NCBI RefSeq assembly: GCF_014287435.1
Contig: NZ_JACOPG010000004.1
Location: 1-64,000, forward strand
Reading direction: 5' to 3'
DNA: 64,000 nucleotides
Origin: Roseburia lenta
GTDB taxonomy: Bacteria; Bacillota; Clostridia; Lachnospirales; Lachnospiraceae
Shown: positions 40,612-51,253 of the stretch, piece by piece
How the letters are laid out: every line of letters starts with the position of its first letter
How positions within the stretch are numbered: the stretch's first letter is position 1
Program-made: the position numbers and the translations under genes
The notes under the pieces: model-generated
What the model was told of the DNA's origin: nothing
Seen by the model: the letters and a program-made list of their open reading frames with translations, nothing else
Database searches by the model: none

Positions 40612-43008
40612 ATGTTACAGTATCAGGAAATCATTTCCAAAATGACGCTGGAGGAAAAGGCATCCATGATGTCAGGACAGGACATCTGGCGTACCAAGGA
40701 TTATAAGAAAATGGGCATCCCAGCCATGTTTTTATCCGATGGCCCGCACGGACTGCGTAAGCAGGCGGGGGCAGGAGATCATCTGGGACTCAATGCTTCC
40801 CTGCCGGCAACCTGTTTCCCGACAGCGGCGACTATGGCGAACAGTTGGGATACATCGCTTGGCGAAAAACTGGGCGAATGTCTGGGCGAGGAGGCAGCAA
40901 CTCTTGGTGTGAACATGGTACTTGGACCGGGACTGAACATGAAGCGAAGCCCCCTCTGTGGACGTAATTTTGAATATTTTGCAGAGGATCCTTATCTGGC
41001 AGGAAAGATGGCTGCGGCATATATCCGAGGCATCCAGAGCAAAGGAGTAGCAGCCTGCCCGAAGCATTTTGCGGCTAATTCACAGGAAGAACGCCGTATG
41101 GCGATGGACTCCGTGGTAGACGAGAGAACCTTCCGCGAACTTTACACGACAGGCTTTGAGATCGCTGTCAAAGAGGGCAGGGCAAAGGGCATTATGACCG
41201 CCTACAATCAGGTCAACGGCACCTATGCAAATGAGAGCAAACATCTGCTGGGCGACATACTGTATGGTGAGTGGCAGTATGACGGCATGGTCGTATCGGA
41301 TTGGGGCGGAAGTAATGATCACGTCGAGGGCGTGCGACAGGGCTCTCATCTGGAAATGCCTTCCACCGGAAAGATGGGGGCAAAGCAGTTGATTCGGGCT
41401 GTTGAGGAAGGACGTCTGGATGAGGCAATTTTGGATCAACGTGTAGATGAACTTTTACGTGTTGTTTTTGCCACACATGAGGCGACGGCACAGCATGAGG
41501 GCAAGGGCTTTGATGTCAAAAAGCATCATGATTTTGCCAGATGCGCAGCCGCACAGAGCATTGTCCTTTTGAAAAATGAGGGAAAGATCCTGCCGCTTGC
41601 CAAAGACAAGACGGTCGCAGTGATCGGAGATTTTGCCAAGACACCGCGTTACCAGGGCGCAGGATCATCTCTGGTCAATCCGACTAAGGAGCCGGAGAAT
41701 ATCCTGGATCTGATCGCGAATTATCCGGTCAATTATTTGGACTATGCCAGAGGCTATGTGCGCAACAAAAAGACAGACGCAAGACTTTTAGAAGAAGCAA
41801 AGGAACTGGCGAAACGTGCGGATATCGTATTGCTTTGTGTGGGGCTGGATGAGATCAGTGAATCGGAAGGTCTGGACCGGACCCATATGCGTATGCCACA
41901 GGCACAGATTGAATTGATCGAAAAGGTATCGGCGGTCAACAAAAATGTGGTGGTTGTCCTATCTGCCGGATCTTCGGTGGAAATGCCTTGGGCAGACCGG
42001 GTGGCTGCGATCGTGCACGGTTATCTGGGCGGACAGGCGGGAGCATCCGCTATGCTGGATGTCTTGACCGGAGCGACTTGTCCTAGCGGAAAGTTGAATG
42101 AGACTTATGCTTACAGTCTGGAGGATGTGGCTAGTACATCTTACTATCCGGCTATCGAGCGCAGCAGTGAATACCGTGAAGGACTTTACATGGGATACCG
42201 CTATTTTGACACGGCTGGAGTTAAGGTGCGATTCCCATTCGGCTTTGGGCTCAGTTATACGACGTTTGCCTACAGTGATCTGGCGGTCGATGGAGGTGGC
42301 GTGACCTTTACGATCACCAATACAGGCGAGTGCGATGGTGCAGAGATCGCCCAGATGTATGTCGGGCATGAGCGCAGCCATCTGTTTGGACCGAAAAAGG
42401 AATTAAAGGGCTTTGTCAAAGTATTTTTGAAAAAGGGAGAAAGTCAGCAGGTGACCATCCCATTTGATGATAAGACCTTCCGTTACTACAATGTAAAGAC
42501 GAATGGCTGGGAAGTCGAAGGGGGTGCTTATCAGATCTACATTGGAGCCAGTGTAGAGGATATCCGCCTGCGCGCAGAGATAGAAAAAGAGTCTTCCGGT
42601 GCGCCCCTTCCATACGATATGAAGTGCCTGCCTTCCTATGCGAGCGGTCAGGTCAAGGCGGTATCCGATCAGGAATATGCTTATCTGTATGGACGCGATC
42701 TGCCGCCGGCAAAGTGGGATACTTCCGGTAAATTGGATAAAAATGATGCCATTTGCCAGATGTATTATGCCAAGTCTTATCTTGCCAGATTTATCTGCTT
42801 TATCTTACGCAGCATCAAGAAGGCAAGTGAGAAAAAAGGAAAACCAAACTTAAACATTTTATTTATTTACAATATGCCCTTCCGTGGGCTTTCCAAGATG
42901 ACGGGCGGAGCCATGAATGAGGACATGATCGATGGACTGGTGGAAATGGTCAACGGTAGAGGTATGATCGGTCTGGGGCATTTCCTGGCAGCAATTTTTA
43001 AGGGATAA
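40612..43008 (+). CDS. Cytoplasmic GH3 beta-glucosidase
   Basis: The 798-residue enzyme has the usual order: TIM barrel first (MTLEEKASMMSGQDIWRT, KRSPLCGRNFEYFAEDP, KHFAANSQEERRM, nucleophile D230 in GMVVSDWGG). The sandwich domain (SIVLLKNEGKILPLAKDKTVAVIGDFAKTPRYQGAGSS) and FnIII-like domain (FPFGFGLSYTTFAYSDLAVDGGGV) come next. After residue 690 there is an added tail of about 100 residues (AKSYLARFICFILRSIKKASEKKGK...MTGGAMNEDMIDGLVEMVNGRG) seen in some clostridial GH3 enzymes. No signal peptide: it hydrolyses imported beta-glucosides. ATG 40612 follows GGAAGAAGG; the longer frame from 40537 is not used. It is probably co-transcribed with the GtrA-like gene. Confidence 0.92.
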   Translation: MLQYQEIISKMTLEEKASMMSGQDIWRTKDYKKMGIPAMFLSDGPHGLRKQAGAGDHLGLNASLPATCFPTAATMANSWDTSLGEKLGECLGEEAATLGVNMVLGPGLNMKRSPLCGRNFEYFAEDPYLAGKMAAAYIRGIQSKGVAACPKHFAANSQEERRMAMDSVVDERTFRELYTTGFEIAVKEGRAKGIMTAYNQVNGTYANESKHLLGDILYGEWQYDGMVVSDWGGSNDHVEGVRQGSHLEMPSTGKMGAKQLIRAVEEGRLDEAILDQRVDELLRVVFATHEATAQHEGKGFDVKKHHDFARCAAAQSIVLLKNEGKILPLAKDKTVAVIGDFAKTPRYQGAGSSLVNPTKEPENILDLIANYPVNYLDYARGYVRNKKTDARLLEEAKELAKRADIVLLCVGLDEISESEGLDRTHMRMPQAQIELIEKVSAVNKNVVVVLSAGSSVEMPWADRVAAIVHGYLGGQAGASAMLDVLTGATCPSGKLNETYAYSLEDVASTSYYPAIERSSEYREGLYMGYRYFDTAGVKVRFPFGFGLSYTTFAYSDLAVDGGGVTFTITNTGECDGAEIAQMYVGHERSHLFGPKKELKGFVKVFLKKGESQQVTIPFDDKTFRYYNVKTNGWEVEGGAYQIYIGASVEDIRLRAEIEKESSGAPLPYDMKCLPSYASGQVKAVSDQEYAYLYGRDLPPAKWDTSGKLDKNDAICQMYYAKSYLARFICFILRSIKKASEKKGKPNLNILFIYNMPFRGLSKMTGGAMNEDMIDGLVEMVNGRGMIGLGHFLAAIFKG

Positions 43009-43019
43009 AGGAGTAGAGT

Positions 43020-43586
43020 ATGAACGCAGTAAAAAACGCATGGGCAGGATTTGCCGAAAAACATCCGGGAGCGTCCAAATGGATCCGCGAGGGTGGTTTG
43101 TTTGTGATCGTCAGCAATCTGATCACAGTATTAAAGTATTTGATGTTATTGTTTTTGCCATTGGCATTTGCCGGACTGCCAAATATTGATTTTGGATTTC
43201 CGGGGATTGATATTACCCTGTTTGGAGAGACATTCAAGTGGAATATTATCGGATATGATGCTCAGCACGGAGGACTGCCATATTTCTGCGCTTATATGGT
43301 AGCCATGGTGCTCGGCGAATGTATCAACTTCCCGATCCAGAGAAGTTTTGTATTCCGCAGTAAGGGAAATATCTGGTATCAGGGCTTGTGGTATCTGATC
43401 GCATTTTGTATCGTTACCTGTATCGTCAATTCCATCAACTGTATCTGGGTTGCTGTGGCAGCACTCTTTGTACCGGATTGGCTTTACAATATCGGAACGA
43501 CTGTCTTAAACGGTGGCGTTTCCATGGTGGTATTCTTCTTCGTAAATAAGATCATCTTCCCGGAGGGAGAAGCCAAGAATAACTAA
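43020..43586 (+). CDS. GtrA-like four-helix membrane protein
   Basis: The 188-residue protein has four predicted helices (about 25-50, 90-112, 122-148, 155-178) and the GtrA pattern ECINFPIQRSFVFRSKGN between helices two and three. GtrA-like proteins move or flip polyprenyl-linked sugars for surface glycosylation. The middle loop (FAGLPNIDFGFPGIDITLFGETFKWN) is longer than usual. It lies 11 bases after the GH3 gene, a conserved-looking pairing whose reason is unclear. Confidence 0.75.
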   Translation: MNAVKNAWAGFAEKHPGASKWIREGGLFVIVSNLITVLKYLMLLFLPLAFAGLPNIDFGFPGIDITLFGETFKWNIIGYDAQHGGLPYFCAYMVAMVLGECINFPIQRSFVFRSKGNIWYQGLWYLIAFCIVTCIVNSINCIWVAVAALFVPDWLYNIGTTVLNGGVSMVVFFFVNKIIFPEGEAKNN

Positions 43587-43615
43587 GTTTTTTCATTAAA
43601 TCCTTTCCTTATATA

Positions 43616-43645
43616 GGGCGGTATCTTCGGATACTGCCCATTTTT
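43616..43645 (+). terminator. Intrinsic terminator with UUCG loop
   Basis: GGGCGGTATC and GATACTGCCC form a 10-bp stem (one wobble) around TTCG, followed by ATTTTT. Confidence 0.85.
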
Positions 43646-43765
43646 GTTGTGGTGACGAGGAAATACACGTATAAATTTCCTACGAAATATTGCGAAAATA
43701 CAGGCAATATCGTATGATATGTGCATGAAACTTTTGGATAAAACGAGTCAAAAAGAGGGGTTAGC

Positions 43766-45241
43766 ATGACATTACAGGAAAAGCAGTTAGGAGAAAAGAA
43801 CCGTACGGGATTTATTGTCGGAATGATCATCACAGGAGCACTCCTGATATCGTCCTTTACGGGCATGATAGATGTAGGCTTTGATGCCAAGGGTATCGCC
43901 GCACTTTTGGCAGGGGTGGCAGCCATGGTGGTACAGGTGATTGCTTATCGAAAGTTTAAGTATCAGGATATTTTCTATCATTTCAGTTGTTATTCTGTTT
44001 TCCTTTATTACGTGATCGAATTGTTTACAGGCGGTATTTTTATGCGCTATGTAGTTATATTTCCGATCGCGGTCTTGGTCCTCATGTATCGCAAGGTCAA
44101 ACTGGTCAAGGTAGGATCCTTCTTTGCCATTGCCAGCAATATCGCATTTGATATTTTTTATGCCATGCATTACGGCTTGAGTGGGATGCAGGAAGATGTG
44201 GGCTATCAGTTGGCAGCGATCGTTGTTGCCGCAGCATCAGAACTCTTAGTCTGCGCGCAATGGGAAAGACATCAGACGGAGACCTATGAGGAAATTCAGG
44301 AGCGCACGGCAAGACAGGCAAATATTGCAAAAGAGATCATGGAACATTCCGAGGAACTGACAGAGCAGTTTGATCAGGCAATGGATGTCTCCCGGATGTT
44401 AAATGAGAGTATGGATAGCAGTCATACTTCGGTCAATGAGATCGCAGACAGTACAAGACTTACAGCAGAAGCCATTGAGTCGCAGACAGCCCAGACCATG
44501 GATATCCAGAATATTTTGGAAAAGGTAGAAGAACAGGCACACCGGATGAATGACCTGTCGCAGACGACAGCACAGGCGGTAGAAGAGGGCGTTGATCTGG
44601 TCAATGCATTGGAAGAACAGGCAAAGGTGATCGCTTCCGTCAATCGTGAAGCAAGTGTTTCTACCAACAATCTGAACGACCGCATCAAGGAAGTGGATGC
44701 CATCACAGAGACCATTCTTGGTATTTCTTCCCAGACCAATCTTCTGGCACTCAATGCGTCGATCGAGGCGGCAAGAGCAGGAGAAGCAGGCAAGGGATTT
44801 GCCGTTGTGGCAGATGAGATCCGCAAACTTTCCGAGGAGACCAAAGAAGCAACGGAGCAGATTGGTGCCATCATCAGCAAACTGACGACAGAAGTCGGCG
44901 CGGCAACGCAGAGCATGACAAAATCGACGGATTATGCAGAACGCCAGAATGAAAAGATCTTATCTACAGGAGATAAGTTAAACAGCATCCAGACCAATAC
45001 CCAGGAACTCAATGAGAGTGTCAGTCATGTAACGACTTCCGTGGAGCAGGTACTGACAGCAAATACAAAGATCGCGGACAGCATTGCTAATTTATCTGCC
45101 ACATCACAGGAAGTAGCGGCATCTTCGGACAATGCTTTATCACTCAGTGATCACAGCATGGCGACTTTACAGGATATGAACCGCAATCTGGAAAAGATAG
45201 ACCAGATCTCACAGGCGATGCGGGAAGCAGCGCAGGAATAG
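43766..45241 (+). CDS. Methyl-accepting chemotaxis protein with polytopic N-terminus
   Basis: The 491-residue receptor has about six membrane helices packed in residues 15-170 with hardly any outer loop, no HAMP domain, and then a long coiled-coil signalling domain. The hairpin tip is [44 protein letters not shown]. It would signal through CheW/CheA to the flagellar motor. The lack of an outer sensor domain suggests detection in or at the membrane, such as redox or a lipophilic ligand. It is a single-gene unit between terminators. Confidence 0.92.
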   Translation: MTLQEKQLGEKNRTGFIVGMIITGALLISSFTGMIDVGFDAKGIAALLAGVAAMVVQVIAYRKFKYQDIFYHFSCYSVFLYYVIELFTGGIFMRYVVIFPIAVLVLMYRKVKLVKVGSFFAIASNIAFDIFYAMHYGLSGMQEDVGYQLAAIVVAAASELLVCAQWERHQTETYEEIQERTARQANIAKEIMEHSEELTEQFDQAMDVSRMLNESMDSSHTSVNEIADSTRLTAEAIESQTAQTMDIQNILEKVEEQAHRMNDLSQTTAQAVEEGVDLVNALEEQAKVIASVNREASVSTNNLNDRIKEVDAITETILGISSQTNLLALNASIEAARAGEAGKGFAVVADEIRKLSEETKEATEQIGAIISKLTTEVGAATQSMTKSTDYAERQNEKILSTGDKLNSIQTNTQELNESVSHVTTSVEQVLTANTKIADSIANLSATSQEVAASSDNALSLSDHSMATLQDMNRNLEKIDQISQAMREAAQE

Positions 45242-45261
45242 CAGTTTTTTGAAATAGGACG

Positions 45262-45305
45262 GATACGAAAGTTACAGAAAATGTAACTCTCGTATCTGTT
45301 TTTTT
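45262..45305 (+). terminator. Intrinsic terminator after the chemoreceptor gene
   Basis: GATACGA (45262-45268) with TCGTATC (45290-45296) and an inner TTACA/TGTAA pair form the stem, followed by a T-run. A second hairpin GCATAAAA/TTTTATGC (45308-45330) stands directly after it. Confidence 0.88.
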
Positions 45306-45357
45306 GTGCATAAAAATCCATTTTTTATGCAATCTTCTTATTGAAATGCATATGTAA

Positions 45358-45379
45358 ATACTTTATTATAGTAAAGTAT
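45358..45379. promoter_or_regulatory. 8-bp palindrome upstream of leuB
   Basis: ATACTTTA (45358-45365) and TAAAGTAT (45372-45379) form a perfect inverted repeat with a 6-base centre, about 80 bases before leuB. It could be an operator. The remaining leader has no T-box or riboswitch I can recognise. Confidence 0.4.
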
Positions 45380-45456
45380 AGAATCTTCTATGAAATGTGT
45401 TGTTTTTGCCACACAATATAGGAGGTGTGCTCGGGATAAGGAGGACATAAAATAAT

Positions 45457-46563
45457 ATGGAATACAAAGTAGGCGTCATCAGTGGTGACGGAATCGGACC
45501 GGAAATTGTTTCGGAAGCAAAGAAAGTCTTGGATCGTATCAGTCAGGTTTACGGACATACGTTTCATTATGAAGATATTTTGATGGGAGGCTGCTCGATT
45601 GACGCAACCGGCGTACCGTTGACCGATGAAGCGATCGCAGCGGCAAAGGCATCGGATGCCGTATTGATGGGCTCGATCGGTGGCAATACCGCGACTTCTC
45701 CATGGTATAAACTGGCACCGGAACTCAGACCGGAAGCCGGACTTTTGAAATTGCGCAAATCCCTGAATTTATTTGCAAATTTAAGACCGGCATATCTGTA
45801 TGAGGAGTTAAAGGCAGCATGTCCGCTCCGCGATGATATTATCGGGGATGGTTTTGACATGATGATCATGCGTGAACTGACCGGAGGACTTTATTTCGGT
45901 CAGAGAAGCACAGAGGAAGTAGACGGTGTCTTAACAGCACATGATTCGCTTACATATAACGAAAACGAGATCAGACGTATCGCAAAGCGTGGCTTTGATA
46001 TTGCAATGAAGCGTCGTAAGAAGGTAACCAGTGTTGACAAGGCAAATGTTTTGGATTCTTCCCGTTTGTGGCGCAAGGTCGTAGAGGAAGTGGCAAAGGA
46101 TTACCCGGAAGTCACTTATGAGCATATGCTGGTTGATAACTGCGCAATGCAGTTAGTCAAAGATCCAAAGCAGTTTGATGTGATCTTAACGGAAAACATG
46201 TTTGGCGATATTTTATCCGATGAAGCCAGCATGGTGACAGGATCCATCGGTATGCTTTCATCCGCAAGTTTAAATGAGACTAAGTTCGGTCTTTACGAAC
46301 CGTCCGGCGGATCTGCACCGGATATTGCAGGAAAGGGCATTGCCAATCCGATCGCAACCATACTGAGTGCAGCCATGATGCTCCGATACAGTTTTGATCT
46401 TGATACCGAGGCAGATGCCATTGAACAGGCAGTCAAAGCTGCCCTTCATGATGGCTATCGCACGATCGACATCATGCCGCGCGAAGGCGAATCCATGGAA
46501 GGCATCACACAGGTCGGAACCGCCGAGATGGGTGATCTGATCTGCCGCTACATCGTGGAGTAG
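45457..46563 (+). CDS. leuB: 3-isopropylmalate dehydrogenase
   Basis: The 368-residue enzyme catalyses the oxidative decarboxylation step of leucine synthesis. It shows [42 protein letters not shown], the KAN of [17 protein letters not shown], and [29 protein letters not shown] with [15 protein letters not shown]. Length and motifs are of LeuB rather than tartrate or isocitrate dehydrogenase. AAGGAGG lies 12 bases before the ATG. leuA, leuC and leuD are not in the window. Confidence 0.95.
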   Translation: MEYKVGVISGDGIGPEIVSEAKKVLDRISQVYGHTFHYEDILMGGCSIDATGVPLTDEAIAAAKASDAVLMGSIGGNTATSPWYKLAPELRPEAGLLKLRKSLNLFANLRPAYLYEELKAACPLRDDIIGDGFDMMIMRELTGGLYFGQRSTEEVDGVLTAHDSLTYNENEIRRIAKRGFDIAMKRRKKVTSVDKANVLDSSRLWRKVVEEVAKDYPEVTYEHMLVDNCAMQLVKDPKQFDVILTENMFGDILSDEASMVTGSIGMLSSASLNETKFGLYEPSGGSAPDIAGKGIANPIATILSAAMMLRYSFDLDTEADAIEQAVKAALHDGYRTIDIMPREGESMEGITQVGTAEMGDLICRYIVE

Positions 46564-46597
46564 ATAAAGGAAGAAGTATCATTTTTAGTATATCCAG

Positions 46598-46739
46598 CCG
46601 TATGATAAGGTGTGATTGTTTGCATTCTGACCTTTAAAAAACGTCGTCACTTAATGAGCGATAGCGAATTTAGTGAGGCTACGTTTTTTACAGAGTGAGA
46701 ACGTGTCAGAAAGCAAACAATCGCACCTAAGATATACGG
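46598..46739 (+). other. Large nested stem-loop between leuB and ilvD
   Basis: The outer arms (46598-46631 and 46705-46739) share GGTGTGATTGTTTGC/GCAAACAATCGCACC and continue to CCGTAT/ATACGG. An inner imperfect hairpin (46636-46689) runs from AAAAAACGT to ACGTTTTTT and can act as an intrinsic terminator. The structure ends 31 bases before ilvD. It may be leuB's terminator, an attenuator for ilvD or a non-autonomous repeat. Confidence 0.7.
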
Positions 46740-46770
46740 CGTCAGACAGAAGTAAAGGAGAAATAAAAAG

Positions 46771-48438
46771 ATGAGAAGTGACAATGTGAAAAGTGGTATG
46801 CAACAGGCACCGCATCGAAGCCTATTCAATGCCTTAGGCTTCACCGAAGAAGAAATGAAAAAACCTATGGTAGGTATCGTTAGTTCCTACAACGAGATCG
46901 TACCGGGACATATGAATCTGGATAAGATCGTCAACGCCGTAAAACTTGGCGTAGCAGAAGCAGGCGGTGTGCCGGTGGTATTCCCAGCCATTGCAGTCTG
47001 TGATGGTATTGCCATGGGGCATTCCGGCATGAAGTATTCTCTGGTGACCAGAGATCTGATCGCCGACTCTACCGAGTGTATGGCTTTAGCCCATCAGTTT
47101 GATGCCCTGGTTATGGTGCCAAACTGTGATAAAAACGTACCGGGACTTTTGATGGCAGCAGCCCGCGTCAATGTACCGACCGTATTTGTTTCCGGTGGTC
47201 CGATGTTAGCAGGACATGTTAAGGGCCAGAAGCGTTCTTTGTCATCCATGTTTGAAGCCGTCGGTGCTTATGAAGCAGGCACTATGACAGAGGATGATGT
47301 CAAAGAATATGAAGAAAAGGTCTGCCCGACCTGCGGTTCCTGCTCCGGTATGTATACCGCTAACTCTATGAACTGTCTGACTGAGGCTCTTGGTATGGGA
47401 CTTGGTGGCAATGGTACGATCCCTGCTGTTTATTCTGAGAGAATCAAACTTGCCAAGCATGCAGGTATGGCTGTCATGGATATGTACCGCAAGGACATCC
47501 GTCCGAGAGACATCATGACAAAGGAAGCCATCATCAACGCATTGACGGTGGATATGGCACTTGGCTGTTCTACCAACTCTATGTTGCATTTGCCGGCAAT
47601 CGCACACGAAGTTGGATTTGACTTTGATATTTCCTATGCAAATCCGATCAGCGAAAAGACCCCGAACCTCTGTCATCTGGCACCGGCAGGTCCTACCTAT
47701 ATGGAAGATCTCAACGAGGCGGGCGGTGTCTATGCTGTTATGAAAGAACTGGCAGATATCGGACTTCTCAACACAGACTGCATGACCGTGACTGGTAAGA
47801 CGGTGGGAGAAAATATCAAAGATGCTGTAAATAAAAATCCGGAAGTCATCCGTCCGGTTGACAATCCATATTCCAAGACTGGCGGACTTGCTGTATTAAA
47901 GGGAAATATCGCACCGGATGGCGGTGTTGTAAAGCGTTCTGCCGTTGTGGATGAAATGCTGGTACATTCCGGCCCGGCAAGAGTCTTCGACTGCGAAGAA
48001 GATGCTATTGCAGCCATCAAGGGCGGCAAGATCGTTGACGGCGATGTGGTAGTCATCCGTTACGAAGGACCAAAGGGGGGGCCTGGTATGCGTGAGATGT
48101 TAAATCCGACATCTGCGATCGCCGGTATGGGACTTGGTTCTACCGTTGCCCTGATCACAGACGGACGTTTCTCCGGTGCATCCAGAGGTGCATCCATCGG
48201 ACATATTTCACCGGAAGCAGCCGTAGGCGGACCGATCGCATTGGTGGAAGAAGGCGATATTATTTCCATTGATATTCCAAACATGACGATCCATATGGAA
48301 GTCTCTGACGAAGAACTTGCCAAGAGAAAAGCGGCTTGGCAGCCAAGAGAGCCAAAGATCAAAGAGGGCTATCTGAGACGTTATGCAGCACAGGTTACCT
48401 CAGGTAACATGGGCGCTATCTTAAAACAGCCGGAATAA
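46771..48438 (+). CDS. ilvD: Dihydroxy-acid dehydratase
   Basis: The 555-residue Fe-S enzyme forms the 2-keto acids of valine and isoleucine. Cluster cysteines are seen in [16 protein letters not shown] and [23 protein letters not shown], and the conserved [15 protein letters not shown] and [23 protein letters not shown] are intact. AAAGGAG precedes the ATG. It starts an apparent ilvD-ilvB-serC-serA operon with gaps of 23, 2 and 21 bases. Confidence 0.97.
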   Translation: MRSDNVKSGMQQAPHRSLFNALGFTEEEMKKPMVGIVSSYNEIVPGHMNLDKIVNAVKLGVAEAGGVPVVFPAIAVCDGIAMGHSGMKYSLVTRDLIADSTECMALAHQFDALVMVPNCDKNVPGLLMAAARVNVPTVFVSGGPMLAGHVKGQKRSLSSMFEAVGAYEAGTMTEDDVKEYEEKVCPTCGSCSGMYTANSMNCLTEALGMGLGGNGTIPAVYSERIKLAKHAGMAVMDMYRKDIRPRDIMTKEAIINALTVDMALGCSTNSMLHLPAIAHEVGFDFDISYANPISEKTPNLCHLAPAGPTYMEDLNEAGGVYAVMKELADIGLLNTDCMTVTGKTVGENIKDAVNKNPEVIRPVDNPYSKTGGLAVLKGNIAPDGGVVKRSAVVDEMLVHSGPARVFDCEEDAIAAIKGGKIVDGDVVVIRYEGPKGGPGMREMLNPTSAIAGMGLGSTVALITDGRFSGASRGASIGHISPEAAVGGPIALVEEGDIISIDIPNMTIHMEVSDEELAKRKAAWQPREPKIKEGYLRRYAAQVTSGNMGAILKQPE

Positions 48439-48461
48439 GTCGAAAGAAAAGGGGAAGAATC

Positions 48462-50147
48462 ATGGAACTGACAGGAGCACAGATCGTTATTGAGTGCTTG
48501 AAGGAGCAAAAGGTAGACACCGTTTTCGGGTATCCGGGCGGTGCGATCTTAAATGTTTATGATGAATTATATAAGCACAGTGATGAGATCCATCATGTGC
48601 TGACATCCCATGAGCAGGGAGCGAGTCATGCAGCGGATGGCTATGCAAGAAGTACAGGTAAGGTGGGCGTCTGTCTGGCAACGAGCGGACCGGGGGCAAC
48701 GAACCTTGTCACCGGTATTGCAACGGCACAGATGGATTCAGTGCCTATGGTTGCCATTACCTGTAATGTTACCGTACCGCTTCTGGGAAAGGATAGTTTT
48801 CAGGAAGTGGATATTGCCGGTATTACCATGCCGATCACAAAGCATAACTTTATCGTAAAAGATGTGACAAAACTTGCCGACACCATGCGGCGTGCTTTTA
48901 TGATCGCAAAGACAGGCAGACCGGGACCGGTCCTTGTGGATATTCCAAAGGATGTGACCGGTGCCAAGTGTGAATATACTTTTAAAGAGGCAGAACCGGT
49001 CGGGCGTGTGACAAAGGATCTGACAGAGGAAGCCTTAGAAAGAGCAGTAGCCCTGATCGAGGCAGCAAAAAAACCATACATATTTGTCGGTGGTGGAGCC
49101 GTGATCAGCGATGCCGCAGAAGAATTAGCAGACTTTGTATCGCTTGTAGATGCGCCGGCCTGTGATACCCTGATGGGTAAGGGTGCTTTTGACGGAACCA
49201 AGCCTGCCTATACCGGTATGCTTGGCATGCATGGTACCAAGGCATCCAATCTGGGCGTCAGCGAATGTGATCTTTTGATCGCTGTCGGATCGCGTTTTAG
49301 TGACCGCGTCCTTGGCAATCCAAAGACTTTTGCAAGCAATGCCAAGTTATTACAGTTTGATGTAGATCCGGCAGAGATCAACAAAAATGTCATCGCGACC
49401 GCAGAGGTGATCGGGGATATCAAGGAGATCTTAAAACGGATCAATCCAATGTTAAAGAAGCAGGATCACAGCGACTGGATGGCGCATGTGATGGATCTGA
49501 AAGAAAAGTATCCGGCAAGTTATTGCACGGATGGACTGTCCGGTCCATTTGTGGTCGAGGAGATCTATCGTCAGACAAAGGGCGATGCCATCATGGTGAC
49601 CGAGGTAGGACAGCATCAGATGTGGACAGCACAGTATTATAAATATGCAAAGCCGCACAGACTTTTGACTTCGGGCGGACTGGGAACCATGGGCTATGGT
49701 CTTGGTGCAGCCATCGGCGCACAGATCGGAAACCCGGATAAACAGGTCGTCAACGTAGCAGGCGACGGATGCTTCCGTATGAATATGAATGAAGTCGCGA
49801 CTGCGGTGCGTGAGAACTTACCGCTGATCGAGGTCATCATCAACAACCATGTACTTGGTATGGTACGCCAGTGGCAGACTTTATTCTATGACAAGAGATA
49901 TTCATCCACTGTCTTAAATGATGGTGTGGATTATGTGAAAATGGCGGAAGCTATGGGGGCTACCGGTTTCCGTGCGACCAGCAAGGAGGAATTTACAGAG
50001 GTCTTTGCAAAAGCACTGGATATGAAGACACCGGTAGTGATCGATTGTGTGATCAACTGCGATGACAAGGTATGGCCAATGGTCGCACCGGGTGCACCGA
50101 TCAGTGATTGTTTTGATGACAAAGATATAGAAAAGAAAGGAATGTAA
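48462..50147 (+). CDS. ilvB: Acetolactate synthase, large subunit
   Basis: The 561-residue TPP enzyme condenses pyruvate in branched-chain amino acid synthesis. The catalytic glutamate is in TSHEQGASHAADGYAR, FAD/substrate motifs include GKDSFQEVDIAGITMPITKHNF and GRPGPVLVDIPKDV, and the TPP-binding motif is GDGCFRMNMNEVATAVRENLPLIEVIINNHVLGMVRQWQTLFY. Acetolactate synthase is preferred over catabolic AlsS because of the W in RQWQ and the ilvD neighbour. No ilvN regulatory subunit gene is adjacent. Confidence 0.93.
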   Translation: MELTGAQIVIECLKEQKVDTVFGYPGGAILNVYDELYKHSDEIHHVLTSHEQGASHAADGYARSTGKVGVCLATSGPGATNLVTGIATAQMDSVPMVAITCNVTVPLLGKDSFQEVDIAGITMPITKHNFIVKDVTKLADTMRRAFMIAKTGRPGPVLVDIPKDVTGAKCEYTFKEAEPVGRVTKDLTEEALERAVALIEAAKKPYIFVGGGAVISDAAEELADFVSLVDAPACDTLMGKGAFDGTKPAYTGMLGMHGTKASNLGVSECDLLIAVGSRFSDRVLGNPKTFASNAKLLQFDVDPAEINKNVIATAEVIGDIKEILKRINPMLKKQDHSDWMAHVMDLKEKYPASYCTDGLSGPFVVEEIYRQTKGDAIMVTEVGQHQMWTAQYYKYAKPHRLLTSGGLGTMGYGLGAAIGAQIGNPDKQVVNVAGDGCFRMNMNEVATAVRENLPLIEVIINNHVLGMVRQWQTLFYDKRYSSTVLNDGVDYVKMAEAMGATGFRATSKEEFTEVFAKALDMKTPVVIDCVINCDDKVWPMVAPGAPISDCFDDKDIEKKGM

Positions 50148-50149
50148 AA

Positions 50150-51232
50150 ATGAGCAGAGTGTACAATTTTTCAGCAGGACCTGCGGTACTTCCGGAAGAA
50201 GTACTGAAAGAAGCAGCAGACGAGATGATGGATTACAGAGGATGTGGAATGTCCGTGATGGAAATGTCGCACCGCTCGAAGGTCTTTGACGATATCATCA
50301 AAGAGGCAGAGGCAGATCTGCGTGATCTGATGCAGATTCCTGACAATTATAAGGTACTGTTCTTGCAGGGCGGTGCTTCTCAGCAGTTTGCAGCCATCCC
50401 GATGAATTTGATGAAAAACCGCAAAGCAGGCTACATTGTGACAGGACAGTGGGCAAAGAAGGCTTTTGCAGAAGCAAAGATCTACGGCGAGGCAGTGGAG
50501 TTGGCATCATCGGCAGACAAGACATTCTCCTATATCCCGGATTGCTCGGATCTGGATATTCCTGAAGATCTGGATTATGTGTACATCTGTGAGAATAACA
50601 CCATTTACGGAACAAAGTATAAGACTTTGCCAAATACCAAGGGACATACCCTGGTGGCTGATGTTTCTTCCTGCTTCTTATCAGAGCCGGTAGACGTGAG
50701 CAAGTATGGCGTGATCTATGGTGGCGTGCAAAAGAACATCGGACCGGCAGGCGTGGTCATTGTGATCATCCGTGAAGACCTGATCCGCGATGATGTGCTT
50801 CCGGGAACACCTACCATGCTCAAGTACAAGACACAGGCAGATGCAGATTCTTTATACAACACACCGCCATGCTACGGTATTTACATCTGTGGCAAGGTAT
50901 TCAAGTGGTTAAAGAAGATGGGCGGTCTTTCTGTCATGAAGGAACGCAATGAAGAAAAGGCAAAGATCCTTTATGATTTCTTAGACCAGAGCAAACTTTT
51001 CAAGGGAACCGTCCGCAAGGAGGACAGATCTCTGATGAACGTACCTTTTGTAACCGGAGATGCAGATCTGGATGCCAAGTTCGTAGCCGAGGCAAAGGCA
51101 GCAGGCTTTGAAAATCTGAAAGGTCACCGCACGGTTGGCGGTATGCGTGCCTCTATCTACAATGCTATGCCAAAAGAGGGCGTAGAGGCGCTGGTTGCTT
51201 TCATGAAGAAGTTTGAAGAAGAAAATGCATAA
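50150..51232 (+). CDS. serC: Phosphoserine aminotransferase
   Basis: The 360-residue PLP enzyme converts 3-phosphohydroxypyruvate to phosphoserine. It starts VYNFSAGPAVLPEEVLKEAADEM and has FLQGGASQQFAAIPMNL, the PLP lysine in GGVQKNIGPAGV, and the C-terminal GHRTVGGMRASIYNAMP. It starts two bases after ilvB, so the two are probably translationally coupled. Confidence 0.97.
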   Translation: MSRVYNFSAGPAVLPEEVLKEAADEMMDYRGCGMSVMEMSHRSKVFDDIIKEAEADLRDLMQIPDNYKVLFLQGGASQQFAAIPMNLMKNRKAGYIVTGQWAKKAFAEAKIYGEAVELASSADKTFSYIPDCSDLDIPEDLDYVYICENNTIYGTKYKTLPNTKGHTLVADVSSCFLSEPVDVSKYGVIYGGVQKNIGPAGVVIVIIREDLIRDDVLPGTPTMLKYKTQADADSLYNTPPCYGIYICGKVFKWLKKMGGLSVMKERNEEKAKILYDFLDQSKLFKGTVRKEDRSLMNVPFVTGDADLDAKFVAEAKAAGFENLKGHRTVGGMRASIYNAMPKEGVEALVAFMKKFEEENA

Positions 51233-51253
51233 ATCGTAAAGGAGAGATGACCT

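Noticed and set aside
46598-46739. T-box riboswitch before ilvD
   Set aside because: The conserved T-box bulge sequence and specifier-loop layout are not visible; only nested hairpins are present.
47242-47676. 144-codon minus-strand frame
   Set aside because: It is antisense to ilvD, which is fully supported by its motifs.
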